A DNA stretch of 7,874 nt from Promethearchaeota archaeon (GCA_030615235.1 JAUWZR010000119.1:1-7874); one strand, 5' to 3'. Shown: positions 1 through 6,582, counted from the stretch's first letter. Numbers and translations are program-made. The notes: generated by a model from the sequence alone, not told the origin.

Positions 1-48
1 GGTTCAACTAAGGAATGATTTTTATAGTTTCAAGAATTTTGAGAAGAC
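1..48 (+). repeat. 5' leader duplicated with the M29 gene, copy A
   Basis: These 48 bp match 1214-1261 without gaps at 41 of 48 positions by hand count, about 85%. The match directly abuts both ATG codons. It shows that the tandem duplication carried the promoter with the gene. The repeat may extend left of the window. Confidence 0.8.
19..27 (+). promoter_or_regulatory. TATA-like promoter element of the first M29 gene
   Basis: The T-rich stretch TTTTTATAG is centred about 26 bp before the ATG at 49, the spacing expected for an archaeal TATA box that gives a leaderless or nearly leaderless transcript. No Shine-Dalgarno sequence precedes the ATG, only a purine-rich GAGAAG that is too close to it. 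The same element recurs before the second copy at 1232-1240, which supports a functional role. Confidence 0.45.
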
Positions 49-1158
49 ATGATAAGTGAATTTTACGTAAAATTAGCGAAACTAACTATAAACTATGCCT
101 TAGATGTTAAAGATGGTCATAGAGTGGCTGTAATGGGACCAGCAATAGCTGAAGAACTTTTTCAAGCTATTTATGCTGAAATTCTAAAAATTGGTGGTCA
201 TCCAATACTAATTCCGAGTATTGAAGGAGAAAATGAATTACTCTTTAAATACGGCTCAGAAGAACAGTTAATTTATATAGACGAAGTTTTTAAAACATTA
301 TTTAAAGAAATTGATTGTTTCATAAGCATTTTTGGAGATTATAACACTCGAAAACTCTCTTTAGTTGATTCGAAATTAGTCGCTAAATATTATGGTTCAC
401 AAATTAGACGAGATATTAATAAGATATTTGATGAAAGAGTCATTAAAGGGGAATTGAAATGGGTAGGAATCCCCTACCCGTCCCAGTCTTTTGCTCAAGA
501 AGCAAATATGGATTTGTTCTCTTATTTTGAGATAGTAAAAAGAGCATTATTTCTAGATAAGGAAGATCCTGTTAAAAAATGGAAAGAAATTGAAATAAAT
601 CAAAAAAGATTCATAGAAATTTTAAACGCCGCAGAAATAATTAAAGTTTTAGGGGAGGACACTGATCTTTCATTTTCTGTATTAGGCAGAACATGGGAAA
701 ATTGTTATGGACATGAAAATTTACCAGATGGAGAAGTAGCTACCTGTCCCTTAGAAGATTCTGTAAATGGGCACATAAGATTTACCTATCCAGGGATATA
801 TTTTGGACAAGAAATCGAAAATATTTATTTGGAATTTAAAAACGGATTAGTGACAAAAGCTACAGCTGATAAAGCTGAAAATTTACTACAAGAGATTATT
901 TCAATAGAAAATGCTAATATTATTGGTGAATTTGCAATAGGAACGAACTATGGAATTACTGATTTTACAAAAAATATACTATTTGACGAAAAGATGGGAG
1001 GAACGTTACACTGTGCACTTGGATCCGGATTCCCTGAATACGGTGGAAAAAACGAATGCGCTCTACATTGGGACATTTTAAAAGATATGAAACCACCAGG
1101 ATCTAAAATCTTAGCTGATGGAAAAGTTATATATGAAGAGGGCCAATGGAAAATTTAG
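49..1158 (+). CDS. M29-family metallo-aminopeptidase (AmpS/PepS-like), copy 1
   Basis: This is a 369-residue cytosolic metallopeptidase of the M29 (thermophilic aminopeptidase) family, which removes N-terminal residues from peptides using a two-metal centre. The C-terminal half carries the family's metal-ligand landmarks: Glu229 in NLPDGEV, Glu294 in GEFAIGTN, His321 in HCALGSG, and His340/Asp342 in the HWD motif. The active-site tyrosine that in Thermus-type M29 enzymes lies seven residues after the third ligand is Phe328 here, so activity may be altered. The N-terminal half (about 1-190) is the family's Rossmann-like domain. The ATG start is supported by the identical MISEFY start of the tandem paralogue at 1262 and by the shared upstream sequence. 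Specificity cannot be read from the sequence. Confidence 0.88.
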   Translation: MISEFYVKLAKLTINYALDVKDGHRVAVMGPAIAEELFQAIYAEILKIGGHPILIPSIEGENELLFKYGSEEQLIYIDEVFKTLFKEIDCFISIFGDYNTRKLSLVDSKLVAKYYGSQIRRDINKIFDERVIKGELKWVGIPYPSQSFAQEANMDLFSYFEIVKRALFLDKEDPVKKWKEIEINQKRFIEILNAAEIIKVLGEDTDLSFSVLGRTWENCYGHENLPDGEVATCPLEDSVNGHIRFTYPGIYFGQEIENIYLEFKNGLVTKATADKAENLLQEIISIENANIIGEFAIGTNYGITDFTKNILFDEKMGGTLHCALGSGFPEYGGKNECALHWDILKDMKPPGSKILADGKVIYEEGQWKI

Positions 1159-1213
1159 AATTAATTATCCCAGTATTTTGAAATTATATCTATAAAAGAA
1201 ATTGGTATACTAC

Positions 1214-1261
1214 GATTCAACAAAAGAATGATTTTTAAAGTTTCAAGAATTTTAAGAAAGC
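1214..1261 (+). repeat. 5' leader duplicated with the M29 gene, copy B
   Basis: Second copy of the leader, 85% identical to 1-48. It includes the TATA-like TTTTTAAAG at 1232-1240, again about 26 bp before the start codon. Upstream of about 1212 the intergenic sequence is unrelated to what can be seen of copy A's surroundings, which are cut off by the window edge. Confidence 0.8.
1232..1240 (+). promoter_or_regulatory. TATA-like promoter element of the second M29 gene
   Basis: TTTTTAAAG is at the same distance from the ATG as the box of copy 1. This suggests that the second copy is transcribed from its own promoter with little or no leader, rather than only by read-through from copy 1, whose stop codon is 103 bp upstream of this ATG. 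Confidence 0.4.
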
Positions 1262-2371
1262 ATGATAAGTGAATTTTATATAAAATTAGCGAAACTAGCG
1301 GTAAACTATGCCGTGGGTGTAAAAAAAGATCAAAGAGTAGCAGTAGTAGGACCAACAGTTGCTAAAGAACTTTTTCAAGCTATTTATGCTGAAGTTCTAA
1401 AAGTTGGTGGTCATCCATTATTGATTCCTCAAATTGAAGGAACACAAGAATTACTTTATAAGTACGGTTCTGATGAACAATTGGAATATGTTGACAACGT
1501 CAGAAAAATGGTCATAAGCGATTTTGACTGCCTTATCAATATTTTTGCGGATTATAACCGGAAAAAACTTTCGTTAGTCGATCCAAAAAAGATTGCTAAA
1601 TCTCAAGGTTCACCTAGTAATCGAGAGATCATGAAAATTTATATGGAAAGATATGCTAAAGGTGAATTAAATTGGGTTATCATTCCTTTCCCATGCAATG
1701 CCTTCGCTCAAGAAGCAAATATGGACTTGTTCTCCTACTTTGATTTTGTTAAGAAAGCATTGCTCTTAGACAAGGAGGATCCAGTAAAAGAGTGGAAGGA
1801 GATTGAGAAGAAACAAGATAAACTCGTCGAAATTTTAGATAAAGTGGAAAAAATACAAGTTTTAGGGGAAGATACCGACTTAATTGTGTCAGTGAAGGGT
1901 AGAAAATGGGTAAATTGCTGCGGACATAATAACTTACCTGATGGCGAAGTTTTTACAAGTCCATTAGAGGATTCTGTAAATGGACACATAAGATTTACAT
2001 ATCCCGGAATATACCAAGGAAGAGAAATCGAAAATGTTTACTTGGAATTCAAAGACGGAAAAGTTACCAAAGCTACAGCAGATAAGGCTGAAGACATGCT
2101 TCATGAAATAATAGCAATCGAAAATGCTGATGTCCTTGGTGAATTTGCTTTCGGAACTAACTATGGTGTAACCGATTTTACAAAAAACATGCTTTTTGAC
2201 GAAAAAATAGGAGGGACAATGCATTGCGCATTAGGCTCAGGACCACTCGAAACAGGATCAACCAACCAAAGTGCGATTCACTGGGACATCCTCAAAGATA
2301 TGAGCTTGCCAGGTTCAAAAGTAATTGCTGATGGAATAGTTATCTACGAAGAAGGTCAATGGAAAATTTAA
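1262..2371 (+). CDS. M29-family metallo-aminopeptidase paralogue, copy 2
   Basis: This tandem paralogue of the gene at 49-1158 has the same length (369 residues) and aligns without gaps at about 70% identity (259/369 by hand). The presumed metal ligands are kept at the same numbers: Glu229 (PDGE), Glu294 (GEFAFGTN), His321 (HCALGSG) and His340/Asp342 (HWD). The segment between His321 and His340 is the most diverged near the active site. The catalytic-tyrosine position is Pro328, and copy 1's YGGKNECAL becomes TGSTNQSAI. This could mean different specificity, reduced catalysis or a non-peptidase role. The ATG start is fixed by comparison with copy 1. Both copies are intact reading frames, so neither looks like a pseudogene. 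Confidence 0.88.
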   Translation: MISEFYIKLAKLAVNYAVGVKKDQRVAVVGPTVAKELFQAIYAEVLKVGGHPLLIPQIEGTQELLYKYGSDEQLEYVDNVRKMVISDFDCLINIFADYNRKKLSLVDPKKIAKSQGSPSNREIMKIYMERYAKGELNWVIIPFPCNAFAQEANMDLFSYFDFVKKALLLDKEDPVKEWKEIEKKQDKLVEILDKVEKIQVLGEDTDLIVSVKGRKWVNCCGHNNLPDGEVFTSPLEDSVNGHIRFTYPGIYQGREIENVYLEFKDGKVTKATADKAEDMLHEIIAIENADVLGEFAFGTNYGVTDFTKNMLFDEKIGGTMHCALGSGPLETGSTNQSAIHWDILKDMSLPGSKVIADGIVIYEEGQWKI

Positions 2372-2378
2372 ACAAGAC

Positions 2379-2386
2379 TTTTTTTT
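2379..2386 (+). terminator. T-tract terminator after the M29 pair
   Basis: A run of eight T residues begins seven bases after the TAA of the second M29 gene and is followed by further T-rich sequence. Oligo-T on the non-template strand is the usual intrinsic termination signal of archaea and needs no hairpin. No comparable tract follows copy 1, so some read-through from copy 1 into copy 2 is possible. Confidence 0.55.
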
Positions 2387-2467
2387 CTATCATATTCTAT
2401 TTGCTAATAAAACTTTTAACTTAATTTTCTCTTTTAATTTTTAATTGAATTATAATTTCGTAAAGAT

Positions 2468-3457
2468 ATGACTGAAGAGGAAGATAATCTAACTAATCAA
2501 AATAGAAGGATATTAAGTATAGATGTATTTAAAGGGCTATCAATCCTTCTAATGGTTTTTCTTAATAGTTTTCATCCCTATGACGACGTTCCCGCTTGGA
2601 CTAAGCACGCTGGGGAATATGGATTAACACATGTTGATTTAGTAGCACCCTTTTTTGTATTTATGCTGGCGCTTAATATGAAAATCTCATATAAACTGCG
2701 CGTTGAAAAATTTGGCAAGAAAAGAGCAGTATTTAGATTTATCCGCAGATTTTTAATTTTCATTGCTATAGGCTTAGTATTAACTATATATATCGATTTC
2801 GACGGGTTTTACTTTCGATGGGGTACCCTTCAAGTTTTAGGGTTTTCAGGATTAATGGTATTACCTCTACTCGAATTAAAACCATTTGTGAAGCTAAGCT
2901 TTGCCATCATTTTTATGGTTTTGCATCAGTTAATTCTTCTTACACCTGCAAGCGTAATAATTTACGATTCGGTAGAAGGAGGTATTTTAGCAGTACTTTC
3001 ATGGGGTTCCATGATGATTTTATCTTCGTTTTTAGCTGAGGGTTTAAGGAAGGATAAGGAATATGTAAAGCACTATTTCTTGTATGGAGGGTTTGTTTGC
3101 CTACTAATTGGGATTGGATCTGGTTTTGTTTGGGGAGTAAGTAGACCCTATATTTCGTTTCCCTATATTTTAATTAGCGTAGGAGTGGCGTCAATACTTT
3201 ACTATCTCTTATATTTTATATTTGAAGAATGGGGAATAAAATATAATTTTATTAAAAAAGAGAGGATATTCAGCGTTGTGGGGAAGAATGCGTTTATTTT
3301 TTATTTAATTCATATGTTGATTGCTTACACGATTTATTCGATATTCCCTTTCGATACGCCTAGCATAATTCTCTTCCCACTAGCCATCGTTCATACTGCT
3401 TTCATCTGGCTTCTAGCGTATTACATGAATAAACTGGAAATTTTTATCGTTATATGA
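2468..3457 (+). CDS. Multi-pass membrane acyltransferase, HGSNAT/DUF1624 type
   Basis: This 329-residue polytopic membrane protein resembles the catalytic domain of heparan-alpha-glucosaminide N-acetyltransferase and its prokaryotic DUF1624/DUF5009 relatives. The N-terminal signature is clear: RILSIDVFKGLSILLMV (14-30), then WTKHAGEYGLTHVDLVAPFF (44-63). In it, His47 corresponds by position to the family's acetyl-accepting histidine and Asp57/Pro61 to the conserved D-P of the next helix. Several hydrophobic helices follow to the C-terminus, by eye about eight to ten in all. The family moves acetyl or acyl groups from the cytoplasm onto sugars or other acceptors across the membrane; the acceptor here is unknown. 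The ATG at 2468 puts the family signature right after a short charged cytoplasmic tail. The gene converges with the reductase gene at 3486. Confidence 0.72.
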   Translation: MTEEEDNLTNQNRRILSIDVFKGLSILLMVFLNSFHPYDDVPAWTKHAGEYGLTHVDLVAPFFVFMLALNMKISYKLRVEKFGKKRAVFRFIRRFLIFIAIGLVLTIYIDFDGFYFRWGTLQVLGFSGLMVLPLLELKPFVKLSFAIIFMVLHQLILLTPASVIIYDSVEGGILAVLSWGSMMILSSFLAEGLRKDKEYVKHYFLYGGFVCLLIGIGSGFVWGVSRPYISFPYILISVGVASILYYLLYFIFEEWGIKYNFIKKERIFSVVGKNAFIFYLIHMLIAYTIYSIFPFDTPSIILFPLAIVHTAFIWLLAYYMNKLEIFIVI

Positions 3458-3485
3458 GATTGAATACTTCTCAAAACTCTCCAAG

Positions 3486-4673
3486 TTAAAAATTATCTTT
3501 TAATCGAAACCATCTATATGATCTAATCCCTTGTGTTACTTCTAATAATTTTTCTCTCATCATTTTTAACAATAAATGCGTGGGATAGTACTTTAATAGA
3601 GTATTAACTCGATTAAAAATAAGCCATCTTAGCTTCATTGTGTATTGAAACTCCGAATAAAGATATTTAGTTAATAAATGTAAATAGAATGTGGTAGATT
3701 TTTTTACATTTTGTAAATTTTTTAAAATTGCATAAGAGGCGAATTCAGCGGTTTTTTGTGAGTAATAAATACCTTCGCCCCAAAATGGATCAGCAATACC
3801 CGCTGCATCACCTATTAAAATTACTTTATTTTTATAAATAGGAGTGACCTTGAAATTTCCATAGGGGATGGGGTGCCCAGATATTTCGGAAACCACTTCT
3901 GGATTTATACCCAACGCAGATATGAAATTGTGCAATGCTTTTTTAAAATAGCCTTTATTTTTTCTAATGAGACCTCCAACGCCAAGAACTACTTTATCTT
4001 TATTTGGAAACAACCAATTATATCCATATTTTAAAAACCCAAATGAAATCATAGGATAATTAAAAAGTTCTTTATCTAAATCCTTTCTATCGATAAAACA
4101 CTCAAGTCCTGTAGCTAAATTATAATTCCATTGCTCTTTTTTAATTATTCGATTATGGAAAAATTCTTGCTTTACTATGCTGTTAGCTCCATCAGCGCCT
4201 ATGATAACATTTGATTTAAATTTATCACCTTTCGATAGACTTATTTCACAAGTGTGTAAATTTACCTTCTCGACTTTTTCTCCTTCGATTACATCTACAC
4301 CTGCTTCCTTCGCCTTGTCCAAAAGGAAATTGTCGTATACTAACCTGTCCACTAAGTAAAAAGGAAACTGGGAAATATTTCTTGACATAATCCTTTTTAC
4401 TTTATAATTAATTTCAAAACGATTCGTAAAATAATTTATAATATGCTTATCGAGAAGTGATTCCACCGTTTCGCCGAATACTCTCTTTAATAGCTTAAAA
4501 GTTTTAAATGTTAGGATACCTCCACATAGCTTTTGTCGAGGAAATATATCTTTATCAACTATCTGTACACTGAGTCCGAGTCTCTTTAACAAATAACCCG
4601 CAGTAGATCCACCTGGACCTCCACCAACTATGATAACATCGTAATCAACGCTTTGTTGAGATATTTTATTCAC
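3486..4673 (-). CDS. Geranylgeranyl reductase family FAD-dependent oxidoreductase
   Basis: This 395-residue flavoprotein is of the geranylgeranyl reductase / digeranylgeranylglycerophospholipid reductase type, which in archaea saturates the isoprenoid chains of membrane lipids. The dinucleotide-binding motif GGGPGGSTAG is at 17-26, with the ribose-binding acidic residue at Asp40. The family's KLCGG is at 48-52, the GADG motif is at 158-161, and the FAD pyrophosphate motif GDAAGIADPFWGEG is at 287-300. YGYNWLFPNKDKVVLGVGG (215-233) is also typical of the group. The start is GTG, and an in-frame TAG lies immediately upstream, so no longer form is possible. The family also includes electron-transfer and plant-like reductases, so the lipid role is likely but not proven. 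The C-terminal 50 residues are basic and may touch the membrane. Confidence 0.85.
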   Translation of the reverse strand: MNKISQQSVDYDVIIVGGGPGGSTAGYLLKRLGLSVQIVDKDIFPRQKLCGGILTFKTFKLLKRVFGETVESLLDKHIINYFTNRFEINYKVKRIMSRNISQFPFYLVDRLVYDNFLLDKAKEAGVDVIEGEKVEKVNLHTCEISLSKGDKFKSNVIIGADGANSIVKQEFFHNRIIKKEQWNYNLATGLECFIDRKDLDKELFNYPMISFGFLKYGYNWLFPNKDKVVLGVGGLIRKNKGYFKKALHNFISALGINPEVVSEISGHPIPYGNFKVTPIYKNKVILIGDAAGIADPFWGEGIYYSQKTAEFASYAILKNLQNVKKSTTFYLHLLTKYLYSEFQYTMKLRWLIFNRVNTLLKYYPTHLLLKMMREKLLEVTQGIRSYRWFRLKDNF

Positions 4674-4920
4674 CTAATTTATTTGATATGACTTCTATTC
4701 TTTATCTTATAAAAATAATAATATGATCAAATAGTAATTCGTTTTTTTATTTATAGTTTAAAGCTTAAATTCTATTTTTTTTTTAATTTAAAGATAAATT
4801 TAAGTATTGTATATTTTCATAGATAAAGCTTAAAAACTAAAATTACATATAAAATTATTAAGAAATTCAATTGAATCGATATTTTTAGCAATAATATTGA
4901 TTTACTAAATTATTTAGATC
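4674..4920. other. Divergent AT-rich intergenic region with a repeated AAAGCTTAAA
   Basis: This 247-bp region separates the divergent reductase and gelsolin-like genes and must hold both promoters. It has no credible ORF. The 10-mer AAAGCTTAAA, built on the palindrome AAGCTT, occurs at 4760-4769 and 4825-4834, exactly 65 bp apart. This could be a pair of regulator sites or simple chance in such AT-rich DNA. No RNA gene was recognised. Confidence 0.4.
4706..4716 (-). promoter_or_regulatory. Candidate TATA box of the reductase gene
   Basis: On the minus strand this reads ATTTTTATAAG, centred about 38 bp upstream of the GTG start at 4673. That would place transcription start roughly 10-15 nt before the start codon. 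The region is so AT-rich that chance occurrence is quite possible. Confidence 0.3.
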
Positions 4921-5226
4921 ATGAGTATGTTAGAAAAACAGTTTCTACTATTTAAAATAGAAGAAGAAAACGAAGATTTTATAGAAATTGAAGTTGAAGA
5001 TGGTCCTATTCATATGTTTTTAGATAGTTTCTCAATTTTCGTAATTATAGACCCTGTAAATAAAGAAGTGTGGATTTGGCATGGAGAGAAAGCAAGTATT
5101 AGAAAAAAATTCATTGCGGCTCAAAAAGCACCGGAAATCAGAGATAATTATGGCATAGACTTTAAAATAAGCGCTATAGACGAGGGAAGTGAACCAGCAG
5201 TGTTTAAAAATTTGGTTGGTTTATAA
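4921..5226 (+). CDS. Single-domain gelsolin-like protein (Asgard actin-regulator type)
   Basis: A 101-residue protein that I read as one complete gelsolin-homology domain. The core strand FSIFVIIDPVNKEVWIWHGE (37-56) matches the family pattern of a hydrophobic strand ending in Asp, a short turn, then V-W-x-G. The long helix KASIRKKFIAAQKAPEI (57-73) follows, then ISAIDEGSEPAVFKNLVG (83-100), the family's final strand with its E-G-x-E-P-x-x-F ending. In eukaryotes, gelsolin domains bind actin in a Ca2+-dependent way, and one- and two-domain gelsolins from Asgard archaea have been reported to act on actin. The helix Glu that helps bind Ca2+ in many gelsolin domains appears to be Arg/Lys here (ASIRKKF). 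The N-terminal 20 residues are acidic. ATGs at 4921 and 4927 are both usable starts. It stands alone, with a separate promoter region on each side. Confidence 0.75.
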   Translation: MSMLEKQFLLFKIEEENEDFIEIEVEDGPIHMFLDSFSIFVIIDPVNKEVWIWHGEKASIRKKFIAAQKAPEIRDNYGIDFKISAIDEGSEPAVFKNLVGL

Positions 5227-5284
5227 ATTACTTACTGAGAATATTTAGAAAACTGACAAATTCTTCATCACAAATTATTATTTA

Positions 5285-5310
5285 TTTCGTGAAATTTATG
5301 TTTCACGAAA
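5285..5310. repeat. Perfect 10-bp inverted repeat, TTTCGTGAAA / TTTCACGAAA
   Basis: The left arm is at 5285-5294 and the right arm at 5301-5310, separated by a 6-nt spacer (TTTATG). Each arm is itself close to palindromic (TTTC-NN-GAAA), so the site could bind two dimers of a regulator as well as fold as an RNA hairpin. It lies 59 bp after the gelsolin stop and about 105 bp before the kinase start. No T-tract follows directly, which argues against a simple terminator and for an operator-like element. Confidence 0.5.
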
Positions 5311-5382
5311 AATACTTTTACAGTTTATTTGTGTGAACAAAAATAAATTTGTAATAATATTTAAATACAAGTTTTTTCCCCT

Positions 5383-5390
5383 TATATTTA
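5383..5390 (+). promoter_or_regulatory. Candidate TATA box of the kinase-regulator operon
   Basis: TATATTTA is centred about 29 bp upstream of the TTG at 5416, a spacing compatible with leaderless transcription starting at that codon. A second candidate, TTTAAATA at 5360-5367, would instead give a leader of about 27 nt. The sequence alone does not choose between them. Confidence 0.35.
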
Positions 5391-5415
5391 ATACTAAAAT
5401 GACAAACTTACCCTT

Positions 5416-6195
5416 TTGAAAAAGATTAAAGAACATTTTGACAAAAAAGAACTCATTGAAAGATTGAAAGAATCTGAAAAAAAATATCGAGAAGCGTACG
5501 ATCGAGCAGAGTTCTATAAAGACTTATTTGCGCACGATATTAACAATATATTACAAAGTATTTTATCTGGAATACAAATTAGCGAATTAATTCTCAAAAA
5601 TTCTGAGAAAGGCGATAATTTTGAAATAAATGCTAGAATTATTAAAGAGCAAGTCATTAGAGGGGCAAAACTAGTTTCTAATGTGCGAAAACTTTCTCAA
5701 CTCGAAGAGACAAAACAGGTTTTAAAAAAGATTGAAATCTTTAATGTTTTAGAAAATACGATATCGTTAGTAAAGAAGTCCTATAAAGATAAAAATATTG
5801 CTTTTCAAATCGATTCTGTAGATGAAAATCTTTTTGTTAAAGCCAACGATTTTTTAGAAGATGTTTTTGAAAACCTTTTAATTAACGCAATAAAGCATAA
5901 TAGGAATCTAATAATAAAAATAATCGTTAGAATTCTAAGAGAGCAACAAAACGGCATAAATTACATTAAAATGGAATTCCTTGATAATGGCGTTGGAGTG
6001 TCAGATTCTGTGAAAGAAAGAATCATTAAAAGGACGTATAGCAAAGAAGAAATCTTTCTTGGAATGGGCTTAGGGTTGTCGTTAGTACGAGGAATCATAG
6101 AAACTTATAACGGAAAGATATGGGTCGAAGATAGAGTTAAGGGAGACCGTTCGAAAGGTAGTAATTTCGTATTATTAATCCCTGAGGTTGATTAA
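5416..6195 (+). CDS. Sensorless histidine kinase
   Basis: A 259-residue soluble sensor kinase with no transmembrane segment and no PAS or GAF domain. Residues 1-35 are highly charged and likely a coiled coil. The phospho-acceptor is His40 in FAHDINNILQSIL (38-50), a DHp helix of the H-D-x-N-N type. The ATP-binding domain shows the N box FENLLINAIKHN (151-162), the G1 box DNGVGV (190-195) and the G2 box GMGLGLSLV (216-224). All catalytic landmarks are present. The input must come from a partner protein or the coiled coil. The start is a TTG without a Shine-Dalgarno sequence. An ATG at 5399 opens another frame that closes at a TGA overlapping this TTG. Its stop overlaps the downstream regulator start, so the two are coupled. 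Confidence 0.88.
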   Translation: MKKIKEHFDKKELIERLKESEKKYREAYDRAEFYKDLFAHDINNILQSILSGIQISELILKNSEKGDNFEINARIIKEQVIRGAKLVSNVRKLSQLEETKQVLKKIEIFNVLENTISLVKKSYKDKNIAFQIDSVDENLFVKANDFLEDVFENLLINAIKHNRNLIIKIIVRILREQQNGINYIKMEFLDNGVGVSDSVKERIIKRTYSKEEIFLGMGLGLSLVRGIIETYNGKIWVEDRVKGDRSKGSNFVLLIPEVD

Positions 6196-6568
6196 AATAG
6201 AAAAAATATTTATCGTTGACGACGAATCTTCGCTTCAATTCTTCTACGAGCAAGTTCTAACTTTAAGCGGTTTTGAAGTGGCAGGTATTGCTAGCGACGG
6301 AAAAGAAGCTGTTTCCATGTTCAAATCGTTTTTAAACAAGCCTAAAGTTATTTTAATGGACCAAAGAATGCCCGAAATGAGTGGTATTGAAGCGTCAAAG
6401 TCAATATTACAAATTGATAATAGGACAAGAATTATATTTATAAGCGCCGATACTAGTGTTAAAGAAGAAGCCATTTCCATTGGAGCGTTTTTTTTTTTAG
6501 ATAAAATTTTTACTATAGACGAATTGATAGATGCTATGAATAGAGCCATCGAAAGTTATGTATTATAA
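6188..6568 (+). CDS. Stand-alone response regulator receiver (CheY-like)
   Basis: A 126-residue receiver domain with no output domain. The acidic pair is Asp11-Asp12 (IFIVDDE), the phospho-acceptor is Asp58 (VILMDQRMP), the switch Ser is 86 (FISAD) and the conserved Lys is 106. The usual K-P after beta-5 is K-I here (LDKIF). The TTG start lies inside the kinase stop region with an 8-bp overlap, which suggests translational coupling. The receiver fold begins within five residues of it, so no much later start is possible. The likely partner is the kinase at 5416. With no DNA-binding domain it must act by protein contact. An 11-T run encodes residues 101-104. Confidence 0.88.
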   Translation: MIKIEKIFIVDDESSLQFFYEQVLTLSGFEVAGIASDGKEAVSMFKSFLNKPKVILMDQRMPEMSGIEASKSILQIDNRTRIIFISADTSVKEEAISIGAFFFLDKIFTIDELIDAMNRAIESYVL

Positions 6569-6582
6569 AAGATAAAAAGATT

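Noticed and set aside
32..44. TCAA-N5-TTGA dyad in the leader of the first M29 gene
   Set aside because: The second copy's leader has TTAA in place of TTGA, so the dyad is not conserved between the duplicates.
1159..1213. Possible terminator between the two M29 genes
   Set aside because: There is no T-tract of more than four bases and no stable hairpin, so nothing supports a terminator here.
1161..2224. Minus-strand open frames across the M29 genes (1161-1355, 1735-1989, 1964-2224)
   Set aside because: They lie antisense to clear, conserved aminopeptidase frames and have low-complexity translations without recognisable motifs.
2578..3039. Short frames inside the acyltransferase gene on both strands (2578-2763 minus, 2818-3039 plus)
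   Set aside because: They overlap the well-supported membrane acyltransferase frame and show no family features.
4177..4359. 60-residue plus-strand frame
   Set aside because: It is antisense to the reductase, including its conserved GADG region, and is most likely a shadow frame.
6244..6549. 101-residue minus-strand frame over the response regulator
   Set aside because: The plus strand carries every receiver landmark, so the antisense frame is a by-product.
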